In this document: one piece after another, positions 18,829-27,689 of the stretch
How positions within the stretch are numbered: position 1 is the first letter of the stretch
How the letters are laid out: each line of letters starts with the position of its first letter
DNA from: Paracoccus sp. R12_2
Lineage (GTDB): Bacteria > Pseudomonadota > Alphaproteobacteria > Rhodobacterales > Rhodobacteraceae
Direction: 5' to 3'
DNA: 64,000 bases
NCBI RefSeq assembly: GCF_017744015.1
Contig: NZ_JAGHRA010000004.1
Coordinates: forward strand, 186,001 to 250,000
The notes under the pieces: generated by a model
Databases searched by the model: none
Told to the model about the DNA's origin: nothing
Seen by the model: the letters and a program-made list of their open reading frames with translations, nothing else
Made by a program: the position numbers and the translations under genes

Positions 18829-19001
18829 ATTGGCAACAGGGTCTTGAAGATCCCCGGCAAGTCTTGGACTCGCTGATACCGTGCTGCCAGATAGCCCACA
18901 ATATCTTCGGTGTAAACGAGGCCGATGAACGGTTCCGGATTGGTTCAGGAAGCTGTCGAAACCGCAGTCATCCCCAGCCCCGGTGACGAGGGTTTCGCGA
19001 T

Positions 19002-19565
19002 CTAGGTCTGCCAGATCTGGTGTCCCTTGCGGCAGACGACGTGGACCGCCCCCTGCACGACCGGCATGTCGCCAAGGCGATCGGGGGGCAGGCCCATGGC
19101 GACCAGACGGATCATCCGCAGCGTGATTCCATGGGTGACGATCAGCGTGGGGCGGGTCAGGCCGCCCAGAAAGCCTGTGACGCGCGTCCGCAGGCAGGCA
19201 AGGCGTTCACCATCGGGCGTCCTGTCATACCAGTCCAGCGAACCTTCGCGAAACACCTTGGGGTGCTGATCCCGCAATTCGACCAGTAGCCGACCCGAGA
19301 AGTTGCCGGTGTCGATCTCGGCCAGCCTTGTGTCGGTTTCAAAGGCTTGCGAACCAAAGACGATCCTGGCCGTTTCAACGGCGCGCCCCTGCGGACTGGC
19401 AACACGCAGCGCATCTTCGACAGGGGCGACCAGCCGTGCCAGCCCATGTGCCTGCTGCCTGCCCAAAGACGTCAGCGGTGAATCCAGCCTGCCCTGTATC
19501 CGCCCCTCGGCGTTCCAGGCAGTCTCGCCATGCCGCATGAGATAGAGGTCGGGATAATCTGGCAT
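19002..19565 (-). CDS. Histidine phosphatase family protein (phosphoglycerate mutase-like)
   Basis: The 187-residue protein begins MPDYPDLYLMRHGETAW; H12 of the RHG motif is the expected phospho-accepting histidine. The second catalytic histidine is in VTHGITLRM near the C-terminus. Substrate specificity cannot be read from sequence; members range from cofactor-dependent mutases to small-molecule phosphatases. The much longer upstream frame has no family similarity. The 241 bases between its start and ccoS hold no gene I can identify. Confidence 0.85.
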   Translation of the reverse strand: MPDYPDLYLMRHGETAWNAEGRIQGRLDSPLTSLGRQQAHGLARLVAPVEDALRVASPQGRAVETARIVFGSQAFETDTRLAEIDTGNFSGRLLVELRDQHPKVFREGSLDWYDRTPDGERLACLRTRVTGFLGGLTRPTLIVTHGITLRMIRLVAMGLPPDRLGDMPVVQGAVHVVCRKGHQIWQT

Positions 19566-19806
19566 GTCCGTGATCCGCCGCAGGTAACCGCCGCCGGACA
19601 AGGACGGCGAGGGGCGCAATGATGCCAGGAAAGATCCCGCCTTGATGCGCACAAGGCATTGATATGACACAGCGCGACATCTGCGCAAGCCGCGGTCCGC
19701 TGTGCTTCGTGAATGCGCCGTATGAACGCAGACCGCTGACGCATGATAACCCGGAAAGCACGGCGAGGGATCGAGGGTCTTCGTGCTTGCCGGCACGCGC
19801 GGCCGT

Positions 19807-19968
19807 TCAGTCAGGGCGCGGGCGGTCATCCCATTCATCGCTGAGGATGCGTTCGGCGTCGCCCTTGGGATCGTCGTATTGGCGCGCGCGCAGCGTCCAG
19901 ATGAACGCCGCCAGACCGACGACACCCAGCCCAAGCGATACCGGGATCAGGATGGTCAGGATCTCCAT
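19807..19968 (-). CDS. ccoS: cbb3-type oxidase assembly protein CcoS
   Basis: The 53-residue protein has a single TM helix (ILIPVSLGLGVVGLAAFIWTL, written here in two parts: ILIPVSLGLG and VVGLAAFIWTL), then RARQYDDPKGDAERIL, which is the CcoS/FixS signature. It starts 11 bases after the ccoI stop and is the last gene of ccoGHIS. CcoS is needed for cofactor insertion into the cbb3 catalytic subunit. The longer frame covering it is a shadow of ccoI. Confidence 0.9.
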   Translation of the reverse strand: MEILTILIPVSLGLGVVGLAAFIWTLRARQYDDPKGDAERILSDEWDDRPRPD

Positions 19969-19979
19969 GGCACTTCCTT

Positions 19980-22187
19980 TCAGCGGCGCAGGCGCAGCGC
20001 GTTCAGCGTCACGGTGATCGAGCTTGCCGACATCGCCAGCGCGGCAAGCAGCGGCGTGGCAAGACCGGCGATCGCCACCGGCACCGCGATGATGTTGTAC
20101 AGGATCGAGATCGCGAAATTCTCGCGGATGCGGGCGGTGGCGCGCCCCGCGGTCAACAGCGCGTCGGCGACGGGCGACAGATCCTGCCCGGTCAGGACCA
20201 TGTCGCTGGCGACGCGCGCGGCGTCCAGGGCCGAGGCCGGCGAAATCGAGGCATGGGCGCGCGCCAGCGCCGCCGTGTCGTTCAGCCCGTCCCCGACCAT
20301 CAGCACATGCGCGCCCTGCGCTGCCAGCGCCTCGATCGCGGCGGCCTTGCCCATCGGGTCGGTGCCGGCGTGCCATTCGGCGATCCCCAGCCGGGCCGCC
20401 AGATCCGCCACCGCTGCAGGCCGGTCGCCCGAGATCAGGATGACCCGTTGGCCATCCGCATGCAGCCGGGCCACGCAGTCCCCGGCACCCGGACGCATCT
20501 GGTCTGTGAAATCCAGCCGGATCGGCGCGCGGCCCGCGACCGACAACCACGTGGCGCTGCCAGGACGTTCGGCATTGTCGTCGGCGACGCCCAACCAGTC
20601 GGCGCGACCCAGTCTGACCTCGGCTCCCTGCCAGATGGCGCGGATACCATGGCCGGGTTCCTCGCACAGATCGTGAAGTTCGGCGGGCGGTGTCCCGGCC
20701 AGGGCCTCGGCCAGAGCCCGCGACAGCGGATGCGCCGAGCCCTGCGCCAGCGCCAGCGCCACGGGTCGCAGAACGTCGGGCAGCGCATCGGTGGACAGCA
20801 GGCTTGGCCGGCCCATGGTCAGCGTTCCGGTCTTGTCGAACACGACCGTATCGACCTGCGCCAGCCGTTCCAGCGCGGTGCCGTCCTTGATCAGCAATCC
20901 GCGCCGGAACAGTCGGCCCGACGCTGCTGTCACCACCGCAGGCACCGCAAGCCCAAGCGCGCAAGGACAGGTGATGATCAGCACCGCCGCGGCGATATTG
21001 ACCGACAGGCGCAGATCGTGCGTCGTCCAGAACCAGCCCGCGAAACTGGTCGCGGCCAGCAGATGCACCACCGGCGCATAGGCGCGCGAGGCGCGTTCGG
21101 CCAGCGAGGTATAGCGACCGCGCGCGGATTCCGCCGCCTCGACCAGCGCGGTCAGCCGCGCAAGGGTGGTGTCGCGCCCTGCGGCCGTCACCCGCATCAG
21201 CAGCGGGCCCGTCAGGTTCAGCTCTCCCGCCGACAGATCCAGCCCGGGTCCGGCGGCAACCGGCAGCGTCTCTCCGGTCAGCAGGGCGCGGTCGATCTCG
21301 GACCGGCCGTCGACGATGCGGCCATCGGCGGGGATGCGGCCGCCGGGGCGCACGCGAACCAGATCGCCCACGGCAAGGCTGGCGGCCGGCACGATACGTT
21401 CCCCCGTCGCGCTCAGCAATGTGGCGCGCGGCACTTCAAGCGCGGTCAACTCGGCCGCTGCGGACCGCGCGATGGCACGTGTGCGATGGTCCAGATATCG
21501 CCCGATCAGCAGGAAGAAGCACAGCATCACTGCCGCGTCGAAATAGGCGTGATGGCCAGACAGGACCGTTTCGTAGACCGAGATCGCGGTGGCCAGGATC
21601 AGCGCCAGCGAGATCGGCACGTCCATTCCCAGACGCCGCGCCTTGATCGCGGTCCAGGCGCTGGAAAAGAAAGGCTGACCGGCAAAGGCAACAGTGGGCA
21701 AGGCGATGGCGGCGCTGATCCAGTGAAACAGGTCACGCGTCGCGTCCTGCGCACCCGACCAGACAGCCACGGACAGGATCATGACGTTCATCATCGCAAA
21801 TCCCGCGACGCCGATGCGCATCAGCAGGTCGCGCCCCTGCCGGTCGGCGGCGCCGTCGGACAGCGCATCGGGGTCCAGCTCATGCGCTTCGTAGCCGATA
21901 CGGCCCAGTACCGGGATCAGATCAGCAGCCGTCAGGCCCGGGGCGTCTATCGTCACCCGGCGCAGCGTCAGGTTCACCCGGGCGTGGCGGACGCCCGGCA
22001 GCGCATGCAGCGCGCGTTCGACGTCGCCGATACAGACCGCGCAATGGATCCGGGGCAGGGACAGGATCAGTGTGCCATTGCCCGCCGCCATCGCCGCGCC
22101 GCCCGCCCGGTCGGCCAGATGTCGCGCCAGCGGGGCGGCGTCACAGGCCGGGCAGGCGCTCAGCCGGATCGCGGACAGATCGCTCAT
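19980..22187 (-). CDS. ccoI: Copper-translocating P-type ATPase CcoI/FixI
   Basis: The 735-residue P1B ATPase has an N-terminal Cys pair (CPACDAAPL), an HMA-like domain with CAVC, and the TM copper motif ITCPCALGLAVPA. The phosphorylation site is FDKTGTLTMG and the hinge region MVGDGLNDTAAL. CcoI exports copper across the inner membrane to supply the CuB centre of cbb3 cytochrome oxidase. It lies between ccoH and ccoS in the standard order. Confidence 0.95.
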   Translation of the reverse strand: MSDLSAIRLSACPACDAAPLARHLADRAGGAAMAAGNGTLILSLPRIHCAVCIGDVERALHALPGVRHARVNLTLRRVTIDAPGLTAADLIPVLGRIGYEAHELDPDALSDGAADRQGRDLLMRIGVAGFAMMNVMILSVAVWSGAQDATRDLFHWISAAIALPTVAFAGQPFFSSAWTAIKARRLGMDVPISLALILATAISVYETVLSGHHAYFDAAVMLCFFLLIGRYLDHRTRAIARSAAAELTALEVPRATLLSATGERIVPAASLAVGDLVRVRPGGRIPADGRIVDGRSEIDRALLTGETLPVAAGPGLDLSAGELNLTGPLLMRVTAAGRDTTLARLTALVEAAESARGRYTSLAERASRAYAPVVHLLAATSFAGWFWTTHDLRLSVNIAAAVLIITCPCALGLAVPAVVTAASGRLFRRGLLIKDGTALERLAQVDTVVFDKTGTLTMGRPSLLSTDALPDVLRPVALALAQGSAHPLSRALAEALAGTPPAELHDLCEEPGHGIRAIWQGAEVRLGRADWLGVADDNAERPGSATWLSVAGRAPIRLDFTDQMRPGAGDCVARLHADGQRVILISGDRPAAVADLAARLGIAEWHAGTDPMGKAAAIEALAAQGAHVLMVGDGLNDTAALARAHASISPASALDAARVASDMVLTGQDLSPVADALLTAGRATARIRENFAISILYNIIAVPVAIAGLATPLLAALAMSASSITVTLNALRLRR

Positions 22188-22203
22188 AACAAGTCACCGC
22201 CGC

Positions 22204-22668
22204 TCATTTCACCACCGCGCCCGCATAATGATCCAGCCGCTGGCGAAACTGCGTTCCATCGGGCGCCGTGGCGACGACATGGATCGTCCATGCGCCGGGT
22301 TCCAGCGTCAGCGGGGCGCGATAGACACCGCCCTCGTAGGTCAGGACCGGCGTGCGGTCGGCGCGTTGATGGGTCGTCCTTCCCACCGTTGCGGACAGGC
22401 CTGCGACCCTGACAGGCAGGCCGTCGCGATCGGTCACAGCCAGCGTCAGTTCCTCGCCGTCATAGGACGGGATCACGGTCCAGCCCAGAGCGCTTTGGGC
22501 CGCACGGTCGTCATCGAATGTCTGCGACGCCACGTAGGAATTGGCGACCTCCAGCCCCGGAAAGCTGCCCACCGCCTTGATCGCCATGACCACGTTGACC
22601 CCGATGATGACGGAAAACGCCGCGACGGTGATCGTCAGCACGTGGCGGCCTGTCAGTTCGCGGCGCAT
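22204..22668 (-). CDS. ccoH: cbb3 oxidase assembly protein CcoH/FixH
   Basis: The 154-residue protein has an N-terminal membrane anchor (~10-32) and a periplasmic beta-rich domain ending in a short tail, as in FixH. It starts immediately after ccoG without spacing. CcoH stabilises assembly intermediates of the cbb3 oxidase in the inner membrane. Assignment combines fold pattern with operon position. Confidence 0.88.
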   Translation of the reverse strand: MRRELTGRHVLTITVAAFSVIIGVNVVMAIKAVGSFPGLEVANSYVASQTFDDDRAAQSALGWTVIPSYDGEELTLAVTDRDGLPVRVAGLSATVGRTTHQRADRTPVLTYEGGVYRAPLTLEPGAWTIHVVATAPDGTQFRQRLDHYAGAVVK

Positions 22669-24210
22669 CTACTGGCTCCTTCCATGAAAGACGGTCTCGA
22701 CCGAGTTGCTGGCATCGCCGCCCCGCTGGGTCACGACCAGTTCGATCGGCGTGTTCTCGGCCTGTGTCAGCGGCGATCCCGCCGGGGCGGTCAGATACAG
22801 CCGAGCGGCAAGCGTCTGGTCGGCGGCGACCTGGACCGTATCGCCCTCGGCCCCCTCGATGGTCAGGGTCAGGCCCTGTGTATCGCCACCCGCCACGCCG
22901 AAGCTGTAGACGCTGGTATCGTGCTGCTTGTTGCGCAGCCGAACCTCGTAAGTGTTGCGGATCGCGCCGTCAGACATGGTCACGAACAATGGATTGCGCA
23001 CCGGCGAGACGTTCAGATCGACCGAGGATCGCATCATCAGCGCGACCAGCAACAGCACGCCGATTCCCGACCACAATGTGAAGTACAGCAGCGTGCGCGG
23101 GCGCAGCACATGTTTCAGCAGCGGCTTGGGCGCCCCGCCGGCACGCTCGGCCGTCTCGTCGCGCAGTGCCATGTAGTCGATCAGGCCGCGCGGCTTGCCG
23201 ATCTTTTCCATGATCTCGTCGCAGGCGTCGATGCACAGCGCGCAGGTGATGCACTCCAGTTGCTGGCCATCGCGGATGTCGATCCCCATTGGACAGACAT
23301 TGACGCAGGCCATGCAGTCGATGCAGTCGCCCCGCACGGCATCCTCGGGGTCGGGCGACGTCAGACGTGGAGCCTGCGCGACCGCCGCGCCTTGTGCCGC
23401 GACCGACGGATCGCCCACGACGCCGGCCGCGCCGTGACCCGCCGGCTGCCTGCGATCATGTCCGGATTTGCCGCGCGGCTCGCCCCGCCAGTCGCGATAG
23501 GCGACGGTCAGCGTGTCCTCGTCCATCATCGCCGCCTGAATTCGCGGCCATGGGCAGGCATAGATGCAAATCTGTTCGCGTGCGAAGCCGCCGAAGACGA
23601 AGGTGGTCGCGGTCAGCAGCGCGATGGTCAGATAGGCCACGGCGTGCGCCTGACCGGACAGCAGATCAATCAGCAGCGTGGGCGCATCGGTGAAATAGAA
23701 CACCCACGCCCCGCCTGTCAGCAGCGCGATCAGCAGCCATGCCGCGAACTTGATTGCGCGCAGGCGGATCTTCTGCCCGTTCCATTTTTGCCGGTGCAGG
23801 CGGATGCGGTTGTTGCGATCCCCTTCGATCCACCGTTCGACCAGGATGAACAGGTCGGTCCAGACGGTCTGCGGACAGGAATAGCCGCACCAAACCCGTC
23901 CCAGCGCCGACGTGAACAGGAACAGGCCCAGCCCCGCCATGACCAGAAGCCCGGCAACGAAATAGAACTCGTGCGGCCAGATCTCGATCCAGAAAAAGAA
24001 GAAGCGGCGATTGGCCAGATCGACCAGAACCGCCTGATCGGGCATGCTCGGCCCACGATCCCACCGGATCCACGGCGTGACGTAATAGATCGCCAGCGTT
24101 ACCGCCATGATGATCCATTTCAGGTTCCGGAACCGGCCCCTGACACGTTTGGGGAAGATCGGCTCGCGTGCCGCGTAGAGGCCGGGCGGGTCCATCCGTG
24201 ATGTGGACAT
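22669..24210 (-). CDS. ccoG: Membrane ferredoxin CcoG/FixG (cytochrome oxidase accessory, copper reductase)
   Basis: The 513-residue inner membrane protein has TM helices in its N-terminal half and two cysteine-rich 4Fe-4S motifs, CIDCMACVNVCP and CITCALCIDACDE. A C-terminal periplasmic Ig-like domain (FixG_C) follows. CcoG family members reduce Cu(II) for delivery to cbb3 oxidase. The start MSTSRMDPPG follows an AGGAG site; the upstream in-frame ATG lacks one. An extra ~40-residue Gly/Ala/His linker lies between the TM part and the first cluster. It is the first gene of ccoGHIS. Confidence 0.94.
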   Translation of the reverse strand: MSTSRMDPPGLYAAREPIFPKRVRGRFRNLKWIIMAVTLAIYYVTPWIRWDRGPSMPDQAVLVDLANRRFFFFWIEIWPHEFYFVAGLLVMAGLGLFLFTSALGRVWCGYSCPQTVWTDLFILVERWIEGDRNNRIRLHRQKWNGQKIRLRAIKFAAWLLIALLTGGAWVFYFTDAPTLLIDLLSGQAHAVAYLTIALLTATTFVFGGFAREQICIYACPWPRIQAAMMDEDTLTVAYRDWRGEPRGKSGHDRRQPAGHGAAGVVGDPSVAAQGAAVAQAPRLTSPDPEDAVRGDCIDCMACVNVCPMGIDIRDGQQLECITCALCIDACDEIMEKIGKPRGLIDYMALRDETAERAGGAPKPLLKHVLRPRTLLYFTLWSGIGVLLLVALMMRSSVDLNVSPVRNPLFVTMSDGAIRNTYEVRLRNKQHDTSVYSFGVAGGDTQGLTLTIEGAEGDTVQVAADQTLAARLYLTAPAGSPLTQAENTPIELVVTQRGGDASNSVETVFHGRSQ

Positions 24211-24238
24211 GAGGATATCGCTCCTGTTTCGCACCCCG

Positions 24239-24280
24239 CTGATAGGGCGGCGGGCGACGTCACGCCTTGACCTGCGTCAA
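24239..24280 (-). promoter_or_regulatory. Fnr-type promoter of ccoGHIS
   Basis: An Fnr/FnrL palindrome TTGAC-N4-GTCAA occupies 24267-24280. On the minus strand TATCAG (24244-24239) is a plausible -10. With initiation near 24232 the palindrome is centred close to -41.5, the class II activation position. Oxygen-responsive control of cbb3 assembly genes by Fnr is well established in Rhodobacteraceae. Confidence 0.75.
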
Positions 24281-24344
24281 ACGGCGCGTGGAGTGGATAT
24301 GCAAAATGACGAATTTATCGGGCTTGCCGGTCGCGCAGCGGCGG

Positions 24345-25325
24345 TCAGAGGACAAGGGCGATGGCGGCGACCGCGATCAGGCAACCGGCAGCCAGTTGCA
24401 TCGCGCCGGGAAGCCAGCGCCCCAGCGCGGCCAGTGGCCCCGTTTCGGGCAGCAGCGCAAGGCTGCCGCGCCGGGCCCACACCGACATCGCCGCGACCAG
24501 CAGCGTCACCGAAGCGGTGCCCAGCCCCATCGCCATCGCGCCCGCGACCCCGATCGCGAAGACATCCATCCGCCAGGTCAGGATCAGCAGGAACAGCGCC
24601 CCCGTGCAGGGCCGCGCGGCGATGCCCGCGATCAGCATGACCGCGTCGCGCAGCGAACGGGTCGCCAGAACCTCTTCGGCGGTCGGGCCGTGCGCATGGC
24701 CGCAGCCGCAATCCGCAGCATGCTGGTGATCATGCCCGTGTTCATGACCATGCATGTGGTCGTGGTGATGCGTGTGATGAGCGGGATGCTGGCCGCCTTG
24801 TGCTGTCCGCAGGATCAGGCGGGCGCCGCGCAAGGCAAGCCACAGCCCGACCAGCGCGATCATCACGGCACTGATGTCGGCCATCGAATCCTCGGTCAGC
24901 CCGGTCAGCGCCTCGCGCGACAGGTCCAGCAGCGCGATGCCGCCCCAGACCAGCGCCACCGCCGTCCCGGCCTGCGCCAACGAGGACAGCAGGGCCAGCA
25001 CCGCCAGCCGTCCCATCGGAACCTGCGTGCCATAGCCATAGCCGCCAATCAGGATCTTGCCATGTCCGGGACCGACGGCATGGACGAACCCATAGCCAAA
25101 GCAGATCGCCAGCAGCGTCCCGGTCGCACCCGGCTGGCCGGCGCGCAACTGACGCAGCGCGCCGGCCATCAGGGTCTGCGCCTCGCGCTGCCGGTCGGCC
25201 GCCCAGGCCTCGATCCCCGCCAATGCACCGCTGGACCACAGGACCAGCAGAAGCAGCCCGACCCCAAGTCCGGCGATCGCCAGGATACGTGTCGCGCTGC
25301 GACGATGATGTGCGGTGTCGTTCAT
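24345..25325 (-). CDS. RcnA/NiCoT-type nickel/cobalt transporter
   Basis: The 326-residue inner membrane protein has the transport motif FVHAVGPGHGK (residues 80-90), several TM helices, and a cytoplasmic loop extremely rich in histidine (residues ~180-212) ending CGCGHAHG, apt for Ni/Co/Zn binding. Direction of transport cannot be decided from sequence. It overlaps the DUF1007 gene by four bases; that pairing is frequent in alphaproteobacteria and suggests joint metal handling. Confidence 0.82.
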   Translation of the reverse strand: MNDTAHHRRSATRILAIAGLGVGLLLLVLWSSGALAGIEAWAADRQREAQTLMAGALRQLRAGQPGATGTLLAICFGYGFVHAVGPGHGKILIGGYGYGTQVPMGRLAVLALLSSLAQAGTAVALVWGGIALLDLSREALTGLTEDSMADISAVMIALVGLWLALRGARLILRTAQGGQHPAHHTHHHDHMHGHEHGHDHQHAADCGCGHAHGPTAEEVLATRSLRDAVMLIAGIAARPCTGALFLLILTWRMDVFAIGVAGAMAMGLGTASVTLLVAAMSVWARRGSLALLPETGPLAALGRWLPGAMQLAAGCLIAVAAIALVL

Positions 25326-26008
25326 CCCGGCGCCGCGCCGCAGATGACATTCAACGCGCCCGCCCCCGCGCCGCCGATATCAACCGTCACCAGTTCCGCC
25401 TCGGAATCGTCTGTCGCCCCCAGCAGGGCGGTATCCAGCGCGGCGCGATAGGCCGCACGCGCCGCATCCGGGTCACCCTGGTCCAGCGCCGCCCGGCAAT
25501 CGTCGCGACCCAGGAAGCGGGGCGGACCGTGCAGCGTGAAATCGACATAGAATTCGGGATCGTAGGTTTGCAGTTGCAGCGCCGCGTCGGCTGGTAGCGG
25601 CGAGGACAGCGGCCGCAGATGCCGCGACACGATCCGGCCGTCACGATAAACGGCTTCGAAGCTGCGCGGCCCCAGCAATTCCACCGGACCCTGATCTGTT
25701 GTCAGATACAGCCGACCGTCGAAGTCCGGTTCCCAATCCGCGTCGAACCCCTGAAGCCGGGTCCGTTCGTGGTCGTCCAGAACGCCGTCACCATCGGGGT
25801 CAAGGCCAAGATCGGTAACGATCAGCAGCGAATACAGCTCGTCATAGCTCCATTCCACGGCGACTGCGCTAAGTCGCCCCGTCGCGTCGTAGATCAGCTC
25901 CAGCTCGGAATCGATATAGACATGCGGATGCGCCGCCGCTGGGACGGGCGGCAGGGCCAGCAGGGCCAGCAGGGCCGACAGGATCAGGGCGCGGGGTTGC
26001 ACGAGCAC
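25322..26008 (-). CDS. DUF1007 family periplasmic protein
   Basis: The 228-residue secreted protein starts with GTG (AAAGG site nine bases upstream; a second GTG is two codons later). It has a signal peptide ending near PAAAHPHVYIDS. The mature N-terminus HPHVYID and the DPDGDGVLDDHE acidic loop are typical of DUF1007, which accompanies RcnA/NiCoT-type transporters. It probably binds metal in the periplasm (inference from partner). It is translationally coupled to the downstream transporter. Confidence 0.8.
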   Translation of the reverse strand: MLVQPRALILSALLALLALPPVPAAAHPHVYIDSELELIYDATGRLSAVAVEWSYDELYSLLIVTDLGLDPDGDGVLDDHERTRLQGFDADWEPDFDGRLYLTTDQGPVELLGPRSFEAVYRDGRIVSRHLRPLSSPLPADAALQLQTYDPEFYVDFTLHGPPRFLGRDDCRAALDQGDPDAARAAYRAALDTALLGATDDSEAELVTVDIGGAGAGALNVICGAAPG

Positions 26009-26206
26009 GAAGCAGGGCCTTTCAGGAACCTTGGGGGCCAGATAAGCCCAGCCATGCGTCAACGCAAACCCCCGGATGCGCTGGTCGGGGCCGCAGGCGT
26101 GGTCATGCCGAATGACAATCGCGCGAGGCGCGCCGTGCGGCCTGCACCCGGAACCCACCGCGTTGCGTGACTGTTCGGATAGGAAAGCAACAGGGAAGGC
26201 CGCGCG

Positions 26207-27181
26207 ATGCCAAGACTTAGACCGGGACTGCTGGTGCTGACCATCGTGGCGGCAAGCCTTGCGGGCTGCGCGGCGTTCGTCGAGGATCGGGCAGCCACGC
26301 GCGAGGATGCTGCCGAGGCCGCCTATCCCCCGACCGGACGGCTGATCGAAGTGGACGGACATCGTGTCCACGCCCATGTCGAAGGCTCTGGCCCCGATCT
26401 GGTCCTGATCCACGGCGCCAGCGGCAACACCCGCGACTTCACCTTTGATCTGGTCGGACGGCTGAGCGATGATTACCGCGTCATCGCCTTCGACCGACCT
26501 GGCCTGGGCTGGACCGACAACATCGGTGCGCAGAACGACAATCCCATCGCGCAGGCCGAGTTGTTGCGCAAGGCCGCCGATCAGCTTGGGGTCACGCGGC
26601 CCATCGTGCTGGGGCACAGCTATGGCGGGGCGGTTGCGATGGCGTGGGCACTGCGCGACCCGCAGGACACGGCAGCGGTGGTGCTGCTTGCGGGTGCCAC
26701 CCACCCCTGGCCCGACGAGGCGGATCTGGGCCCGTTCTATCCGTTCATTACCAGCGCGTTGGGGCGGTCCGCGGCGGTGCCGCTGATTTCGGCCTTTGTC
26801 CCGGAATCCCGGATCGAAAGCGCCATTGCCGGCATTTTCGCGCCTAATCCGGTACCCAAGGGATATATGGAATATGTGGGGGCCGGCCTGACCCTGCGTC
26901 AGGACAGCTTTCTGGCCAACGCGCAGCAGGTCGACAACCTGAAGCCCTATCTGGCACGGATGGCACCGCTTTATTCCGAATTGACCCTGCCGATCGAGAT
27001 CGTCCACGGTGCGCGCGATACCACGGTGGGTATCCAGTATCATTCGCGCAAGATGGACGATCAGTTGCCGAACGCCCATCTAACGATCCTGCCGGGTATC
27101 GGCCACATGCCGCATCACGCCGCGCCCGATGCCGTTCTGGCAGCCATCGAGCGGGCGGCGCAGCGCGCGGGGCGGCGCTAG
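26207..27181 (+). CDS. Alpha/beta hydrolase, predicted lipoprotein
   Basis: The 324-residue protein has a lipobox LAGC with C21 as the acylated residue. Its alpha/beta-hydrolase fold shows the oxyanion HGASGNTRDF, nucleophile elbow GHSYGG (S138), the acidic residue region GARDTTV and histidine motif GIGHMPHH. The substrate is unknown; haloperoxidase/esterase-like relatives are common. It is divergent from the DUF1007 gene across a 198-base gap. Confidence 0.85.
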   Translation: MPRLRPGLLVLTIVAASLAGCAAFVEDRAATREDAAEAAYPPTGRLIEVDGHRVHAHVEGSGPDLVLIHGASGNTRDFTFDLVGRLSDDYRVIAFDRPGLGWTDNIGAQNDNPIAQAELLRKAADQLGVTRPIVLGHSYGGAVAMAWALRDPQDTAAVVLLAGATHPWPDEADLGPFYPFITSALGRSAAVPLISAFVPESRIESAIAGIFAPNPVPKGYMEYVGAGLTLRQDSFLANAQQVDNLKPYLARMAPLYSELTLPIEIVHGARDTTVGIQYHSRKMDDQLPNAHLTILPGIGHMPHHAAPDAVLAAIERAAQRAGRR

Positions 27182-27246
27182 CTGCGTGTGGCGAACCCGG
27201 AAAACACTCCGTTAGCCTCGACTGATCTTAGCCCGATCCACACTAC

Positions 27247-27558
27247 TCAGTGGGTCCAGGGTCCGCGGCGGTCCGTCGCGAAATTCTCGCCATATCCGCG
27301 GGGGCGAACATTGACCGCGCGCTTGTGAGGTTCCTGAACGACATATTCAAGACCGTGATCGCGCGCATAATCCTCGGCCTGCTTGCGCGTGTCAAAGCGC
27401 AGACGAACCTGGCTTTGTGTATCGTCGCTGCTGGTCCAGCCCATCAGAGGATCGATCTCGCGGGCGTCAGCCGCCGGAAATTCCAGCACCCACCCCTTGC
27501 TGAGGGCCGTTCCGGACTGCATCGCGTTACGGGCGGGCTGGAAGATGCGGACTCGCAT
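27247..27558 (-). CDS. NDUFS4-like NADH dehydrogenase accessory subunit
   Basis: The 103-residue protein (ETC_C1_NDUFS4 family) shows [13 protein letters not shown] at the N-terminus, WVLEFPAAD, and [17 protein letters not shown]. The stretch that includes [15 protein letters not shown] follows, all matching the 18-kDa mitochondrial complex I subunit. Paracoccus complex I is known to contain NDUFS4, one of the few bacterial homologues of the supernumerary subunits. It is a single-gene unit away from the nuo operon. Confidence 0.92.
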   Translation of the reverse strand: MRVRIFQPARNAMQSGTALSKGWVLEFPAADAREIDPLMGWTSSDDTQSQVRLRFDTRKQAEDYARDHGLEYVVQEPHKRAVNVRPRGYGENFATDRRGPWTH

Positions 27559-27689
27559 GGGTGAACCTCTTGCACTAGCTTCGCAGGTTTATCGCCAAAG
27601 CGGGGCGCCGGATCAAGCCCCGAACGCTTTCTGTCACGTGGCGGGTCAGGGCACAGCCCGCTTGAAAGCCGCCGACCTGAACCGGAATC

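Larger units (their letters stand above)
18087..19001. other. Gene-poor stretch around tRNA-Val
   Basis: Apart from a possible 55-codon ORF (18305-18472) and tRNA-Val (18754-18828), this ~0.9 kb holds no convincing gene. I saw no IS remnant, no recognisable protein fragment in any frame, and no direct repeat of the tRNA 3' end. It may be decayed sequence or contain unrecognised regulatory RNA. Confidence 0.5.

Noticed and set aside
18754-18918. Possible attachment site: an 11-base string of the tRNA-Val anticodon arm recurs at 18908-18918
   Set aside because: The match is short, comes from the anticodon arm rather than the 3' end, and no integrase or element lies between the copies; chance is likely.
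22072-24201. 709-codon open frame on the plus strand
   Set aside because: Antisense to ccoG, ccoH and the ccoI start, which all have clear family motifs; it is a GC-skew artefact.
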